A stretch of DNA of 54,535 nucleotides from a virus: the IMG/VR virus record IMGVR_UViG_3300020190_003475, positions 1-54,535 of that record; one strand, written 5' to 3'. Positions within the stretch are counted from its first letter, which is position 1. The number at the start of each line of letters is the position of its first letter. Positions 24,324 through 32,382 of this stretch are shown here, piece after piece. The translations under genes and the position numbers were made by a program. The notes under the pieces were generated by a model that saw nothing but the letters and a program-made list of their open reading frames with translations, was not told where the DNA came from and made no database searches.

Positions 24324-25068
24324 GGACATAATAGTTGAAGATGAAGTTCGAGTGAGAGACCCTTACGACAGATGGGATTTTGAAAAGGATCCAGAAACTG
24401 GTGAATACACTGGTAGAACTACCTCAGACAGTGGCCCAGGAATGTTTTCAAGAATGTTACAAAAACACTCAAGTGGCGTGCCCAGTTTCATGCCCACTGA
24501 TGAGTATCGACCTCAAGACAAACCATTGTCTCGTACAACGGTGCCGCAGGGCAAACGTCTGGTTGTGACCACTAGAGATCAAAGACTCTACTACAAGTAT
24601 CCTGCTTTACCGCAAGATGCTGATAAATCGGGACGTTGGACTGATGCCGGTAACAGACAAATAGCATCAGGCACATCGTTACAAGCACTTGAAAAACTAG
24701 CAAAACAAAATGGTAGATTTGAAGATTTAGCCCAACAAGCTAGAGGGCCAGAAACTCAGCCAGACCAGACTGTCGAACCAGCACAGCTTCCATCAAGAAC
24801 TCCGCCTGGCAGGACGATACCTGATGAACCAGAAGAACCTATTAACTTGGTTGACCAGCCAATGGCCGACAACGAGCGCATTGCAGTCGAAACACCAGCT
24901 GGTACGTTTTACAAATACCCAGACGGAAATTGGTATCAAATTCCTACCACAGGAGTACCTGTTAGAGCTAGATTCGACGACTACGCTGTACTAGATGATT
25001 ACGCTAACAAAGAAGGCAGTGTGGAAAATATACCACCGCCTCCTAAACCAAGGAGAGGTCGTAGATGA
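24313..25068 (+). CDS. Hypothetical protein with capsid-targeting-like N-terminus
   Basis: A 251-residue protein from GTG 24313, supported by GGAG at 24301-24304. It begins MKIKDIIVEDEV, similar to the T4 capsid-targeting sequence with an IxE cleavage-like site. Two short repeats, RLYYKYPA and TFYKYPDG, sit in small beta domains separated by Pro-rich linkers, and the C-terminus is PPPPKPRRGRR. Its stop overlaps the start of the nucleotidyltransferase-like gene. Possibly an internal head protein. Confidence 0.55.
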   Translation: MKIKDIIVEDEVRVRDPYDRWDFEKDPETGEYTGRTTSDSGPGMFSRMLQKHSSGVPSFMPTDEYRPQDKPLSRTTVPQGKRLVVTTRDQRLYYKYPALPQDADKSGRWTDAGNRQIASGTSLQALEKLAKQNGRFEDLAQQARGPETQPDQTVEPAQLPSRTPPGRTIPDEPEEPINLVDQPMADNERIAVETPAGTFYKYPDGNWYQIPTTGVPVRARFDDYAVLDDYANKEGSVENIPPPPKPRRGRR

Positions 25069-25901
25069 AAATAAACGAAGGCGGTAATGTTTTTAAACAG
25101 GCCGACAAAACTCCGTTGACAAGACGCATATTAACTAGCGAAATTGCCAGTACAATCTCTTGGCTAGAACAAATCACTGGATTAGATTTTACCTTAGATC
25201 GAGATGAAGAAAATGTGCCTATAAAATGGCTGGGGACAACTGGTCGTAAAAAAGGTACAGAAGAGCAACCAGGATCGTCGGGTGACTTAGATTTATCTGT
25301 AGATGAAACACAAGTTAGCAAAGAAGAATTAATATCAAAATTAGCAGCATGGTGTAGACAGCAAGGCATACCCGATGAACAAATTTCTAATACTGCAAAA
25401 GATAAAACAAATTGGATAGAAAAATCCGGAGACAATGTGCATTTTAAGACTCCCGTTAATGGTAATCCAGATAATGGGTATGCACAAACAGATTTTATGT
25501 TTAGCGGAGATCCAATATGGCAGCAATTTGCCATGCGTGGAGGCCGCGAAGGAAGTCAATTTACCGGTGAAAGTCGTGCTATACTGTTAGCAAGTATCGT
25601 TAGTACATTACACCCGGGATTAAAATACAGTTACAAACATGGATTGGTGGATCGTGCAACTAATACCACGGTTGAAAATGGAAAAAATCCTGCCACTATC
25701 AGCAAGTTAACCGGAATACCTGTAGCGAAGTTAAACACAGCCGATGATATACTAGATGCAGTTAGTAAAAGACCCAATTACGATCAGCTAGTAGCAGCGG
25801 CTAGAGAAACTCTAGCCAGAAGCGACATTCAATTGCCAGAAGCAGCACCTATGCCCGGAACCGCAGCATGGTTTAGAGAAACTTCTAACAAGTTTGTATA
25901 A
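25065..25901 (+). CDS. Pol-beta-type nucleotidyltransferase-like protein
   Basis: A 278-residue protein. GSSGDLDLSVDE at 70-81 gives the GS(x)GDxD core of the minimal nucleotidyltransferase fold with Asp74 and Asp76, and QTDFMF at 141-146 offers the third Asp (Asp143). Such enzymes transfer nucleotides to RNA, proteins or small molecules. It overlaps by one base with the ligase-like gene, so the two are likely coupled. It begins MKINE, a short IxE motif. Substrate unknown. Confidence 0.6.
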   Translation: MKINEGGNVFKQADKTPLTRRILTSEIASTISWLEQITGLDFTLDRDEENVPIKWLGTTGRKKGTEEQPGSSGDLDLSVDETQVSKEELISKLAAWCRQQGIPDEQISNTAKDKTNWIEKSGDNVHFKTPVNGNPDNGYAQTDFMFSGDPIWQQFAMRGGREGSQFTGESRAILLASIVSTLHPGLKYSYKHGLVDRATNTTVENGKNPATISKLTGIPVAKLNTADDILDAVSKRPNYDQLVAAARETLARSDIQLPEAAPMPGTAAWFRETSNKFV

Positions 25902-26998
25902 TGCTACTAGAATTTATTACAACACTTACCGAAGGCATAAGAACTCCGCATCCTGAAGATTTTATTCTTAACGGAAGCGCCGCAGCACAAGATGCTGTCA
26001 CAGGCATGCTCGCCGCGGTTTCTAACCCAACCATTGTTAGTATCAAATGGGACGGTAGCCCGGCTATTATATTTGGTCGTAGACCAGCCGATGGTCTGTT
26101 TACTATGAACTACAAAGAGTACATCGGCATGCCGGGCGGCCAAGTTACATCTGGACAAGAGTTATTAAACTTCTTTGCTCAGCATGGAAAAAACATGGAT
26201 GTGGGACAAAAACTAGCAGATATGTTTGATGCTGTGGCTAGCATAGTACCTGCAGGATTTAGCGGATTAGTCCAAGGGGATGTGATGTGGACTGAGCCGG
26301 TTAACCAAGAGCAAGGTTACTATGTTTTTCATGCCAATCCATATGGAGTCAAATACAAGGTAAAAACTGACAGCGAGTTAGGGAAAACGCAAATCAAAGG
26401 CAGACCTTTTGGGTTGGCGGTACACACTTACGGTAATGATGTAGAAAAAACAACCAAAGGCACTGAATTAACCAACAAAACTTCTTTAAAAGGTCTAGGC
26501 GGCTTGAGCGGTACCAATCAATATATTACTGTTTTAACTGGTGACATGGGCACGAAATTTGCACTCAGAGAACCAGTGAAACAAGTCAAAGCAGCACAAG
26601 CAGCGGTGCGAAATTTCCAAGCTTTGAATGGGGATGCGTTTTTAGGCAGTTTAACGCAATCCACTATCGCTAGACTACAGCAATATTATAACAGAAAGTA
26701 TACAGGACAAGCAGTAGATGCTGCTTGGTTACAAAATAACATTACCAAACCGCAATTGGCGATTGTAGCAGCAGAAGAAAATCGTCCTATTATGGAAGCA
26801 ATGGATACTGCGTATGGCGCAATTTACAACCTAAAATTAGCCATATTAGATCAATTAGAACCGCAAGTACAAGGCGTAGAGCAATATGTAAACGATGTAC
26901 CCAAAGGCGAAGGTTTTGTTATAAACACACCTAGTGGTTTTATAAAACTGGTAAATCGTGGAGTATTTTCCACTTCAAATGTGCAAGGAAGATTGTAA
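25901..26998 (+). CDS. Ligase/nucleotidyltransferase-like protein (KxDG motif)
   Basis: A 365-residue protein. IKWDGSPAIIFGR at 48-60 is a motif-I-like Lys49-x-Asp-Gly of the covalent nucleotidyltransferase superfamily (DNA and RNA ligases, capping enzymes). GLVQGDVMW near 122-130 and GVKYKVK near 149-155 look like motifs III/IV and V. This suggests a DNA or RNA ligase-like enzyme. N-terminus MLLEFITTLTEG includes an LxE site. It is paired with the nucleotidyltransferase encoded upstream. An RNA-repair role is inference. Confidence 0.6.
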   Translation: MLLEFITTLTEGIRTPHPEDFILNGSAAAQDAVTGMLAAVSNPTIVSIKWDGSPAIIFGRRPADGLFTMNYKEYIGMPGGQVTSGQELLNFFAQHGKNMDVGQKLADMFDAVASIVPAGFSGLVQGDVMWTEPVNQEQGYYVFHANPYGVKYKVKTDSELGKTQIKGRPFGLAVHTYGNDVEKTTKGTELTNKTSLKGLGGLSGTNQYITVLTGDMGTKFALREPVKQVKAAQAAVRNFQALNGDAFLGSLTQSTIARLQQYYNRKYTGQAVDAAWLQNNITKPQLAIVAAEENRPIMEAMDTAYGAIYNLKLAILDQLEPQVQGVEQYVNDVPKGEGFVINTPSGFIKLVNRGVFSTSNVQGRL

Positions 26999-27013
26999 TT
27001 TTGAATACTTTGA

Positions 27014-27021
27014 TATAAATA
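27014..27021 (+). promoter_or_regulatory. T4-like late promoter TATAAATA
   Basis: Exact TATAAATA; predicted +1 about 27027, where a small hairpin TGCG-GTAA-CGCA (27028-27039, GNRA loop) begins. Drives the gene at 27059. Confidence 0.75.
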
Positions 27022-27058
27022 TTAGCATGCGGTAACGCAAATAATTAAGGAGAAATAA

Positions 27059-27493
27059 ATGCCAATAGGAGCAACAAAAGTAAATGGCGACACAGGTGGC
27101 GTAAACAACGTTGATGGTGGACGTATTCTAACAAATGCAGCAATTATTAGTACTGGTGTTGTTGGTCCAGTCAATGCATACAACATTCAAGTTGTTGCAG
27201 GTAATCTTGCAGCTGAACTAAGTCGTGGCACAAATGGCACAGCAGGTGCAGTTGAAACACTGTTAAATGCTATTTCGTCAAACGCAACAGTTCTAGCATA
27301 TCAAGTTGATATTGGTGCAACTGCTGCTAACACGCAGTTAAGTGTTATCACTGAGCGTAGTTCATGGGCAAGTGCAGCAGCAATGCAAGTTGCATTACGT
27401 GCTACCCTATCAAGTAACATTGGTGCTAATGGCCCAGTTACAACAACTACCATGGATGTTCGTAATGTTGGTATTAAACTAGCAGCAAGTTAA
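27059..27493 (+). CDS. Small virion-type protein, cassette copy 1
   Basis: A 144-residue Ala/Asn/Thr/Gly-rich protein with MPIGATK start, without Cys. It is flanked by a strong late promoter, 5' hairpin, AAGGAG site and terminator, so it is monocistronic and likely abundant. The cassette is repeated for the next gene. Abundant, small and low-complexity proteins of this kind are often head decoration or other structural proteins; the assignment is inference. Confidence 0.6.
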   Translation: MPIGATKVNGDTGGVNNVDGGRILTNAAIISTGVVGPVNAYNIQVVAGNLAAELSRGTNGTAGAVETLLNAISSNATVLAYQVDIGATAANTQLSVITERSSWASAAAMQVALRATLSSNIGANGPVTTTTMDVRNVGIKLAAS

Positions 27494-27512
27494 TCGGTAT
27501 TTTTGTACCTTG

Positions 27513-27541
27513 AAAAAGCAGACTTTGGTCTGCTTTTTTTT
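27513..27541 (+). terminator. Terminator of cassette 1
   Basis: AAAAAGCAGAC (27513-27523) pairs with GTCTGCTTTTT (27528-27538) around TTTG, and the T run continues. The stem core is the same as at 28014-28040. Confidence 0.9.
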
Positions 27542-27549
27542 ATTACTGC

Positions 27550-27557
27550 CATAAATA
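27550..27557 (+). promoter_or_regulatory. Late promoter CATAAATA
   Basis: CATAAATA with +1 about 27563; TGCG (27564-27567) and CGCA (27574-27577) form a hairpin at that point, as in cassette 1. Confidence 0.7.
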
Positions 27558-27597
27558 TTATTATGCGGTAATACGCAAACATTTAAGGAGAAATAAA

Positions 27598-27993
27598 ATG
27601 CCAATAGGAGTTACTCGTAGTTCAGGTTATGCATTCGCTGGTGTAGTAGGCACATTAAATGGCACATCAGGTGCACAAGTTGGTCATAGCGTTAAATTAT
27701 ATCTAATCACTGCTAAAGATGCAAGTGCAAGTGCAGTTGATCTTCGTACAGAAGATGATGCAGTTAATGAAGCTTTTGAAGCAATTATACGCTCACTACC
27801 ACAAGGTGTGTTAGTATACTTTGCTGCAAACGCAGCTACTGGTGTTATTAGCGTAATTTGCGACGGTGTTAATGCACCAGCAGCAAGCGTGCTGCAAACT
27901 ACACTTCGTGCCTTAGGAACAGCAGTTGGCACTAACAGTGTTGATCTAAGTGGTACAACTGTAGCTGATGGTGCATCATTTACAGTAGCTTAA
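27598..27993 (+). CDS. Small virion-type protein, cassette copy 2
   Basis: A 131-residue protein starting MPIGVTR, rich in Ala, Val, Ser and Thr. The leader and first codons match cassette 1 closely, but the rest of the protein has diverged. It lies between its own late promoter and terminator. Probably an abundant late structural protein, by the same reasoning as for its neighbour. Confidence 0.6.
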   Translation: MPIGVTRSSGYAFAGVVGTLNGTSGAQVGHSVKLYLITAKDASASAVDLRTEDDAVNEAFEAIIRSLPQGVLVYFAANAATGVISVICDGVNAPAASVLQTTLRALGTAVGTNSVDLSGTTVADGASFTVA

Positions 27994-28013
27994 TTTTAAA
28001 TTTATTTAAAAAT

Positions 28014-28040
28014 AAAAAGCAGACTTCAGTCTGCTTTTTT
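28014..28040 (+). terminator. Terminator of cassette 2
   Basis: GCAGAC (28019-28024) pairs with GTCTGC (28029-28034) inside an A run and T run. Confidence 0.9.
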
Positions 28041-28046
28041 ATTGAT

Positions 28047-28054
28047 TATAAATA
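28047..28054 (+). promoter_or_regulatory. Late promoter TATAAATA, leaderless
   Basis: Exact TATAAATA. The predicted +1 is 28060, which is the A of the ATG of the next gene. It directly follows a terminator, so the gene must start from here. Confidence 0.75.
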
Positions 28055-28059
28055 TTTAT

Positions 28060-28494
28060 ATGGAATTTTATACTGGTGTAACCTTAGTTGATATAACTGC
28101 TACTGGAATAATAAGACATCGCGATGATGTAGAACTTGAGCGCAATCAACAACGTAATTGGGAAACAGTCTTGCAGTGTATTGGGTTACGAGCGCAACCT
28201 CAATTAATTGATGGTCCATATGTGCGTGACTTAGTGATTGACGAAACCTCATATTTTCCCGAAATATATTTTGGAAATCAACGCTGTTGGATTTTCAGTT
28301 TTGGTGTAGAACATGAAGACGTATTTTTGAAAGGATCCGACCCAGTTGGTACGCTCGATCAAGCATTTGCTAGGGTGCCTATTATCTGCGGTCTTGAAGA
28401 AACTGCAAGATTTATATTGCCTATTTTTTATCCATACGGCGCAATAAAAAACATATATTTTATAAAAGGCAGAATTAACTTAAATACTATTTAA
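28060..28494 (+). CDS. Hypothetical late protein from leaderless mRNA
   Basis: A 144-residue protein starting MEFYTGVTLVDITATGIIRHRDD. ERNQQRNWETVLQCIGLRAQP is a distinctive segment that I associate only with uncharacterised phage proteins. The start at 28060 coincides with the predicted transcription start. Earlier in-frame TTG at 28042 lies upstream of the promoter. Function unknown, perhaps virion-related from its late control. Confidence 0.65.
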   Translation: MEFYTGVTLVDITATGIIRHRDDVELERNQQRNWETVLQCIGLRAQPQLIDGPYVRDLVIDETSYFPEIYFGNQRCWIFSFGVEHEDVFLKGSDPVGTLDQAFARVPIICGLEETARFILPIFYPYGAIKNIYFIKGRINLNTI

Positions 28495-28577
28495 AGACAG
28501 GCACCTATTAGGCATCTTTTTATGGCACATTATCTAGGCACTAACTCAGAACCCTCTAACTTTTATGAAAGAGCGAT

Positions 28578-28844
28578 ATGGCAGCAAGCGAAAGAGCAAA
28601 CCTGGAGGCGCACGTGGATTTATGTGCTGAAAGATACCGGGCATTGGAAGAAAAACTAGATAAGTTAGAACAGCGTATGCATACAATGGAAGAACATATT
28701 GTAATTATACGCACGAAAATATCAGAGTCGGCTGCAGAAGCTACCAGTAAAAGTAGCGGGCAGTTGATCACTGTTGGCACAGCCTTTGGCGTAGCAATGC
28801 TCACAGGCTTAATTATGGTCATTGTACAACTTATTCTAAAATAA
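28578..28844 (+). CDS. Coiled-coil plus C-terminal membrane span protein
   Basis: An 88-residue protein. Residues about 5-50 are a charged coiled coil (heptads around YRALEEKLDKLEQRM), and residues about 64-87 are a single membrane span (AFGVAMLTGLIMVIVQLIL). The topology resembles small phage lysis or membrane-tether proteins, but no function can be assigned. The 84 bases before it (28495-28577) hold short repeated AGGCA-type sequences and no convincing promoter. Confidence 0.6.
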   Translation: MAASERANLEAHVDLCAERYRALEEKLDKLEQRMHTMEEHIVIIRTKISESAAEATSKSSGQLITVGTAFGVAMLTGLIMVIVQLILK

Positions 28845-28847
28845 AAA

Positions 28848-29054
28848 ATGAAGATAGTAGAACTTGTAAATAAAATAAGGATACCAATTACCAATGAAGA
28901 AGCAGATGTTTTAGGTCAAATTGAAGATGTCAAACAGATAGCTAAAGAAGACATGTCTGCAAGACAACATCTAATAGCTAATCAGTTGGTTAACAAAGAT
29001 ATTTTATTTAGAAAAAATCAAGATGGAAAAATCTATTACAGGAAAAAAAACTGA
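28848..29054 (+). CDS. Small hypothetical protein
   Basis: A 68-residue helical protein starting MKIVELVNKIRIPITNEEAD and ending in a basic RKNQDGKIYYRKKN. It is compact, charged and probably folds as a small winged-helix-like or helical bundle domain (guess). It starts three bases after the previous stop and overlaps the next gene by 32 bases. Confidence 0.55.
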   Translation: MKIVELVNKIRIPITNEEADVLGQIEDVKQIAKEDMSARQHLIANQLVNKDILFRKNQDGKIYYRKKN

Positions 29055-29538
29055 TTTTGAACAGGCTCAAAACGCATTTGCAGATTTTGGTATCAAATAT
29101 ATAAAAAGTTGGACCCAACAAGAACTTAAAAAATTTATTAACGAACCCGTGGTTATCCCCAATGGAAATCGCGGGTTTTTTGTTGGCCCCTATATTATCA
29201 CCGGGCATACAAAAAACTGCTGGCGAGTCATACAACGAGATGGTAGACATTTACACGATTTTGTTGCCAAATCTCATGCAATTTTATATTGTTTGAAATC
29301 TATAAAAAACAAATCAGATTACAATGAAGTGCTGGAATTGGACCGGCAGCTGGGTAAACTTGATAACGATATAGCATTTTATAAACACACAATTAATACT
29401 ACAAAAAACCAATTTCAAAGCAATATTGCATTAAATAGATATATTGACGCTACATTACAACGTCGTACCGTTTTGAACATTTTGAAAAAAACTTTGATTT
29501 CGGCTAAATACTTAAAATTTGGGAACACACCACTATGA
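29023..29538 (+). CDS. Hypothetical protein
   Basis: A 171-residue basic protein. The first half is mixed alpha/beta (VVIPNGNRGFFVGPYIITGH), and the second half a helical, coiled-coil-like stretch (LELDRQLGKLDNDIAFYKH). The end overlaps the next gene by four bases (ATGA). Located among virion-type genes; function unknown. Confidence 0.55.
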   Translation: MEKSITGKKTDFEQAQNAFADFGIKYIKSWTQQELKKFINEPVVIPNGNRGFFVGPYIITGHTKNCWRVIQRDGRHLHDFVAKSHAILYCLKSIKNKSDYNEVLELDRQLGKLDNDIAFYKHTINTTKNQFQSNIALNRYIDATLQRRTVLNILKKTLISAKYLKFGNTPL

Positions 29539-30218
29539 GATTAACAGAAATGGGCGTCAAGCCTTCCGCTAAAAAAATCAACAAAGTTATGGAAAGCCGC
29601 TTTGGCGTCAAAATTGATTATGACAATTTAAACTTTCCAAAAGCTTATGTGCTAGCTCAAGGCTTAACCGAAAATCTTGAAAAAATCAAGCACAGTCACG
29701 GAGTCCACGTAGCAGAACAAAATCCAAAGTACATGGAATTACTGATGATCCGTGAAGGTCTACACCGTTGGATGATCGAAAACAAGCAACAGCTGATCAT
29801 GGAAAGCGAAATGGGCAAGAGTCAAGCTATTTTGGCTGCCAAGGACATGGTTGATAGTATCCAAGACATGCTGGAAGATGTAAGCAAAATGCAAAACGAG
29901 CAAATGCCTGCACTGCTAGACACTATCCGTGATCAAATTGGCATGGAACAGGCTGAGGCATTTAAAGGTGCAGTTGAGCCGCTATTAGCTAATATGGTAC
30001 AACAATTAGGATCAGCAAGAAGCACAGCCGATGATGCGGCAAGAGCTTTAGCCGGTGAACAAGTGGCCGCTCCGATGGGAATGGACATGCCTGCACCTGG
30101 TGGCCCTATGCCAGACCAAATGCCTGCAACAGACATGACTGGCAACATGGAGACTGATAATTTTGCTGCAACAGATGCAGCAGCAGGCCCTAATGTAGTG
30201 GGCAGAGAAAAACGCTGA
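29535..30218 (+). CDS. Hypothetical virion-type protein, Met/Pro-rich C-terminus
   Basis: A 227-residue protein. It starts MRLTEMGVKPS and has a long helical, acidic middle (MVDSIQDMLEDVSKMQNEQ) followed by a low-complexity tail rich in Met, Pro and Gly (residues about 180-215). The layout is like scaffolding or internal head proteins. The LTE at the N-terminus fits the capsid-targeting-like pattern of its neighbours. Confidence 0.55.
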   Translation: MRLTEMGVKPSAKKINKVMESRFGVKIDYDNLNFPKAYVLAQGLTENLEKIKHSHGVHVAEQNPKYMELLMIREGLHRWMIENKQQLIMESEMGKSQAILAAKDMVDSIQDMLEDVSKMQNEQMPALLDTIRDQIGMEQAEAFKGAVEPLLANMVQQLGSARSTADDAARALAGEQVAAPMGMDMPAPGGPMPDQMPATDMTGNMETDNFAATDAAAGPNVVGREKR

Positions 30219-30643
30219 TGCGTATTCGTGAAGTTATTTCAGAGAACTTAGATCAATACTTGGATGAAGTGCTCGAAGATGAGGCAGACGGTCGTGGTGA
30301 TGCAAATTTGCTCACCACACTTGAATTCTTACGTCATAGAGCTCACGATACCCACATTCAACCTCGCATACGAGTAGACAGTCTGATCAACTTGGTTCAA
30401 GGCACAGGTGAACAACAGTTTAATTTGGAAAATTTGTTGGACGCTTACAAGAACAATCAAAACGTTAAAAATCTAATCAAAGATATCAAAGACGATCTTT
30501 CTGGAGTCAAGTATGTATATCTTGAACCTTTTGCAGATGATGCAGATGAAGAACCCGGGGTTACTGATTCAAAAGGTGTAAAAACAGCTCCTGAGCGTAC
30601 AGTTGACTCGATGGCAAAGTCGGCACTTGCAAAAAGATCTTAA
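30218..30643 (+). CDS. Hypothetical protein with capsid-targeting-like N-terminus
   Basis: A 141-residue acidic protein starting MRIREVISENLDQYLDEV, with an ISE cleavage-like site as in T4 head-targeting peptides. The rest is helical with an Asp/Glu-rich segment (FADDADEEPG) and a basic tail. Overlaps the previous stop by one base. Possibly an internal head protein; not proven. Confidence 0.55.
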   Translation: MRIREVISENLDQYLDEVLEDEADGRGDANLLTTLEFLRHRAHDTHIQPRIRVDSLINLVQGTGEQQFNLENLLDAYKNNQNVKNLIKDIKDDLSGVKYVYLEPFADDADEEPGVTDSKGVKTAPERTVDSMAKSALAKRS

Positions 30644-30672
30644 AAAGTTTATAATATCTCCAAGGAGAATGT

Positions 30673-31059
30673 ATGGCTTATTCAGGTCAGGTTTTGGATC
30701 ATTATGAAAATCCAAGAAATGTTGGAAAACTAGATAAAACAGACCCAAGCGTAGGCACTGGTTTAGTTGGTGCGCCAGCATGCGGCGATGTTTTGCAACT
30801 TCAAATTCGAGTAGAAGACAATGTTATCACCGATGCCAAATTTAAAACATACGGTTGCGGTTCGGCTATAGCAAGCTCGTCGTTGGTCACTACGTGGCTT
30901 AAAGGAAAAAGTCTTGATGAAGCGGATTCAATTAAGAATTCGGACATTGCGGAAGAACTCGCGTTACCTCCGGTTAAAATCCACTGTAGTATTTTAGCCG
31001 AAGATGCTATCAAAGCAGCACTGGCAGACTATCGATCAAAAAATGATACAGCTAACTGA
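30673..31059 (+). CDS. iscU: Iron-sulfur cluster scaffold IscU
   Basis: A full-length 128-residue IscU. The three cluster-binding Cys are present at 37 (PACGD), 62 (YGCGS) and 105 (IHCSI), with Asp39 and His104. The HscA-binding LPPVK motif is at 98-102. The sequence is very close to proteobacterial IscU. It assembles [2Fe-2S] and [4Fe-4S] clusters with host IscS and HscA/HscB, none of which is in the window. AAGGAG at 30661-30666 provides the ribosome site. Confidence 0.95.
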   Translation: MAYSGQVLDHYENPRNVGKLDKTDPSVGTGLVGAPACGDVLQLQIRVEDNVITDAKFKTYGCGSAIASSSLVTTWLKGKSLDEADSIKNSDIAEELALPPVKIHCSILAEDAIKAALADYRSKNDTAN

Positions 31060-31363
31060 ACTGGCAGCAAAAAAAGTAAGACAACAGCTTGACCGTAGAG
31101 GTCATGGTGCTGGTATTCTCATTGGAGTAAGAACCACAGGCTGTTCTGGACTGGCATACAAATTAGAATACATTGACAAACCCACAGATGAACAGGTCAA
31201 GTATGAATCAAATGGTGTTAGTGTATTTGTCAATCCCAAGGATCTTCCTTACATTGATGGCATGACCATGGATTACAAACGTCAAGGTCTTAACGAAGGC
31301 TTTGATTTTATAAACAGCAAGGAACGTGATCGCTGCGGCTGCGGCGAAAGCTTCCGTATATAA
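31043..31363 (+). CDS. iscA: A-type Fe-S carrier IscA/ErpA-like
   Basis: A 106-residue A-type carrier with all three ligands: Cys34 in TTGCSGLAY and Cys98/Cys100 in RCGCGESF. It delivers clusters or iron from the scaffold to apo-proteins. The ATG at 31043 overlaps the iscU end by 17 bases; an upstream start at 31004 would overlap by 56 bases and add non-family sequence. Sequence alone does not separate IscA from ErpA or SufA. Confidence 0.9.
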   Translation: MIQLTELAAKKVRQQLDRRGHGAGILIGVRTTGCSGLAYKLEYIDKPTDEQVKYESNGVSVFVNPKDLPYIDGMTMDYKRQGLNEGFDFINSKERDRCGCGESFRI

Positions 31364-32382
31364 TGTTGTTATATTATTCTCAAAAATTCTTCTTTGAACG
31401 ATGGTTTAAGGATGACTACGTAGATATAAAAAAATTCGAAATAACGCATGATTTAGACGAATTCATATCTTCAAACAAGAAATTTAAAGTATCATGTATT
31501 TTTCAGTGCGGAAGTGAATTTCCATCTATATTATACAATTTAAATACACATTCTACCTTAGTTTTTTATTTTGCAGATCATCCAAATTGGACAAATCATA
31601 TCAACCTTGAATTGTTTCGCAATGTTATATGGGTCTTACCAGGAAAATACTGTAAAACATATGAAACAAAAAATTTGTTTTGGAACGCTTGGATGCGGGA
31701 GATAGCTGCTACTTATAATAATTTAGGAATAAACAACCTTTTAAATGATATTTCACCCAATCAACCAAAGTCTAAATATTTTGATTGTTTGTTGGGATCT
31801 AATAGACCTCCTAGAGATCTTATATACGAGTTGATACCAAGGGAATTACTTGAAGATAAAATAATATTTACTTACGCAGGACATAATAAAAATCCTACTT
31901 ATTGGTATGATGATATCCAAAATAGATTTGATGCTACAGCTTTGTACAATGATGTAGAAATAGTTAACTATAAGTATGTTCCTGTACAACTTTACACACA
32001 AACTGCTTACACAATGGTTTCAGAAACTGTCAGTCAAAACGATCTTATTCTTGTAAGCGAAAAGATTGCAAGACCAATTTTGGCCAAACGATTGTTTGTA
32101 GTTTTTTCAAGTCCTGGTTATCTCAATTTTTTAAAAGAATTAGGTTTTCAAACTTTTAATATTATAATAGACGAGACCTATGATTCTATAGTCAACGAAA
32201 AGCAAAGATTTACAGCAGTAATGAAACAAGTTGTTTTTTTATGTAATCAAGATCAAGATAAAATACTAAATCAAATACAATCAATTGTTGAGCACAATTT
32301 TAATTTATTAACAAGTACCAATTATGATAAATTGTTAGCTGCTCAAATTAATAAAATTTTAGATGATTATTCAAAAATTTGA
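31363..32382 (+). CDS. Glycosyltransferase-like hypothetical protein
   Basis: A 339-residue protein. Its last third shares a layout with the protein at 1172-2242: SEKIARPI, then FLKELGFQTFNIIIDETYD. GSNRPPRDLIYELIPRELL near residue 145 is like the donor-binding core of exostosin/fucosyltransferase-like proteins. The base composition is more AT-rich than its neighbours, and it sits between Fe-S and nuclease genes, so it may be a later insertion. Confidence 0.55.
   Translation: MLLYYSQKFFFERWFKDDYVDIKKFEITHDLDEFISSNKKFKVSCIFQCGSEFPSILYNLNTHSTLVFYFADHPNWTNHINLELFRNVIWVLPGKYCKTYETKNLFWNAWMREIAATYNNLGINNLLNDISPNQPKSKYFDCLLGSNRPPRDLIYELIPRELLEDKIIFTYAGHNKNPTYWYDDIQNRFDATALYNDVEIVNYKYVPVQLYTQTAYTMVSETVSQNDLILVSEKIARPILAKRLFVVFSSPGYLNFLKELGFQTFNIIIDETYDSIVNEKQRFTAVMKQVVFLCNQDQDKILNQIQSIVEHNFNLLTSTNYDKLLAAQINKILDDYSKI

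Noticed and set aside
28522-28659. ORF of 45 codons starting MAHYLGTNSEP
   Set aside because: Overlaps most of the N-terminal half of the coiled-coil membrane gene at 28578 and has no ribosome site. Could be real only if the 28578 gene starts later.
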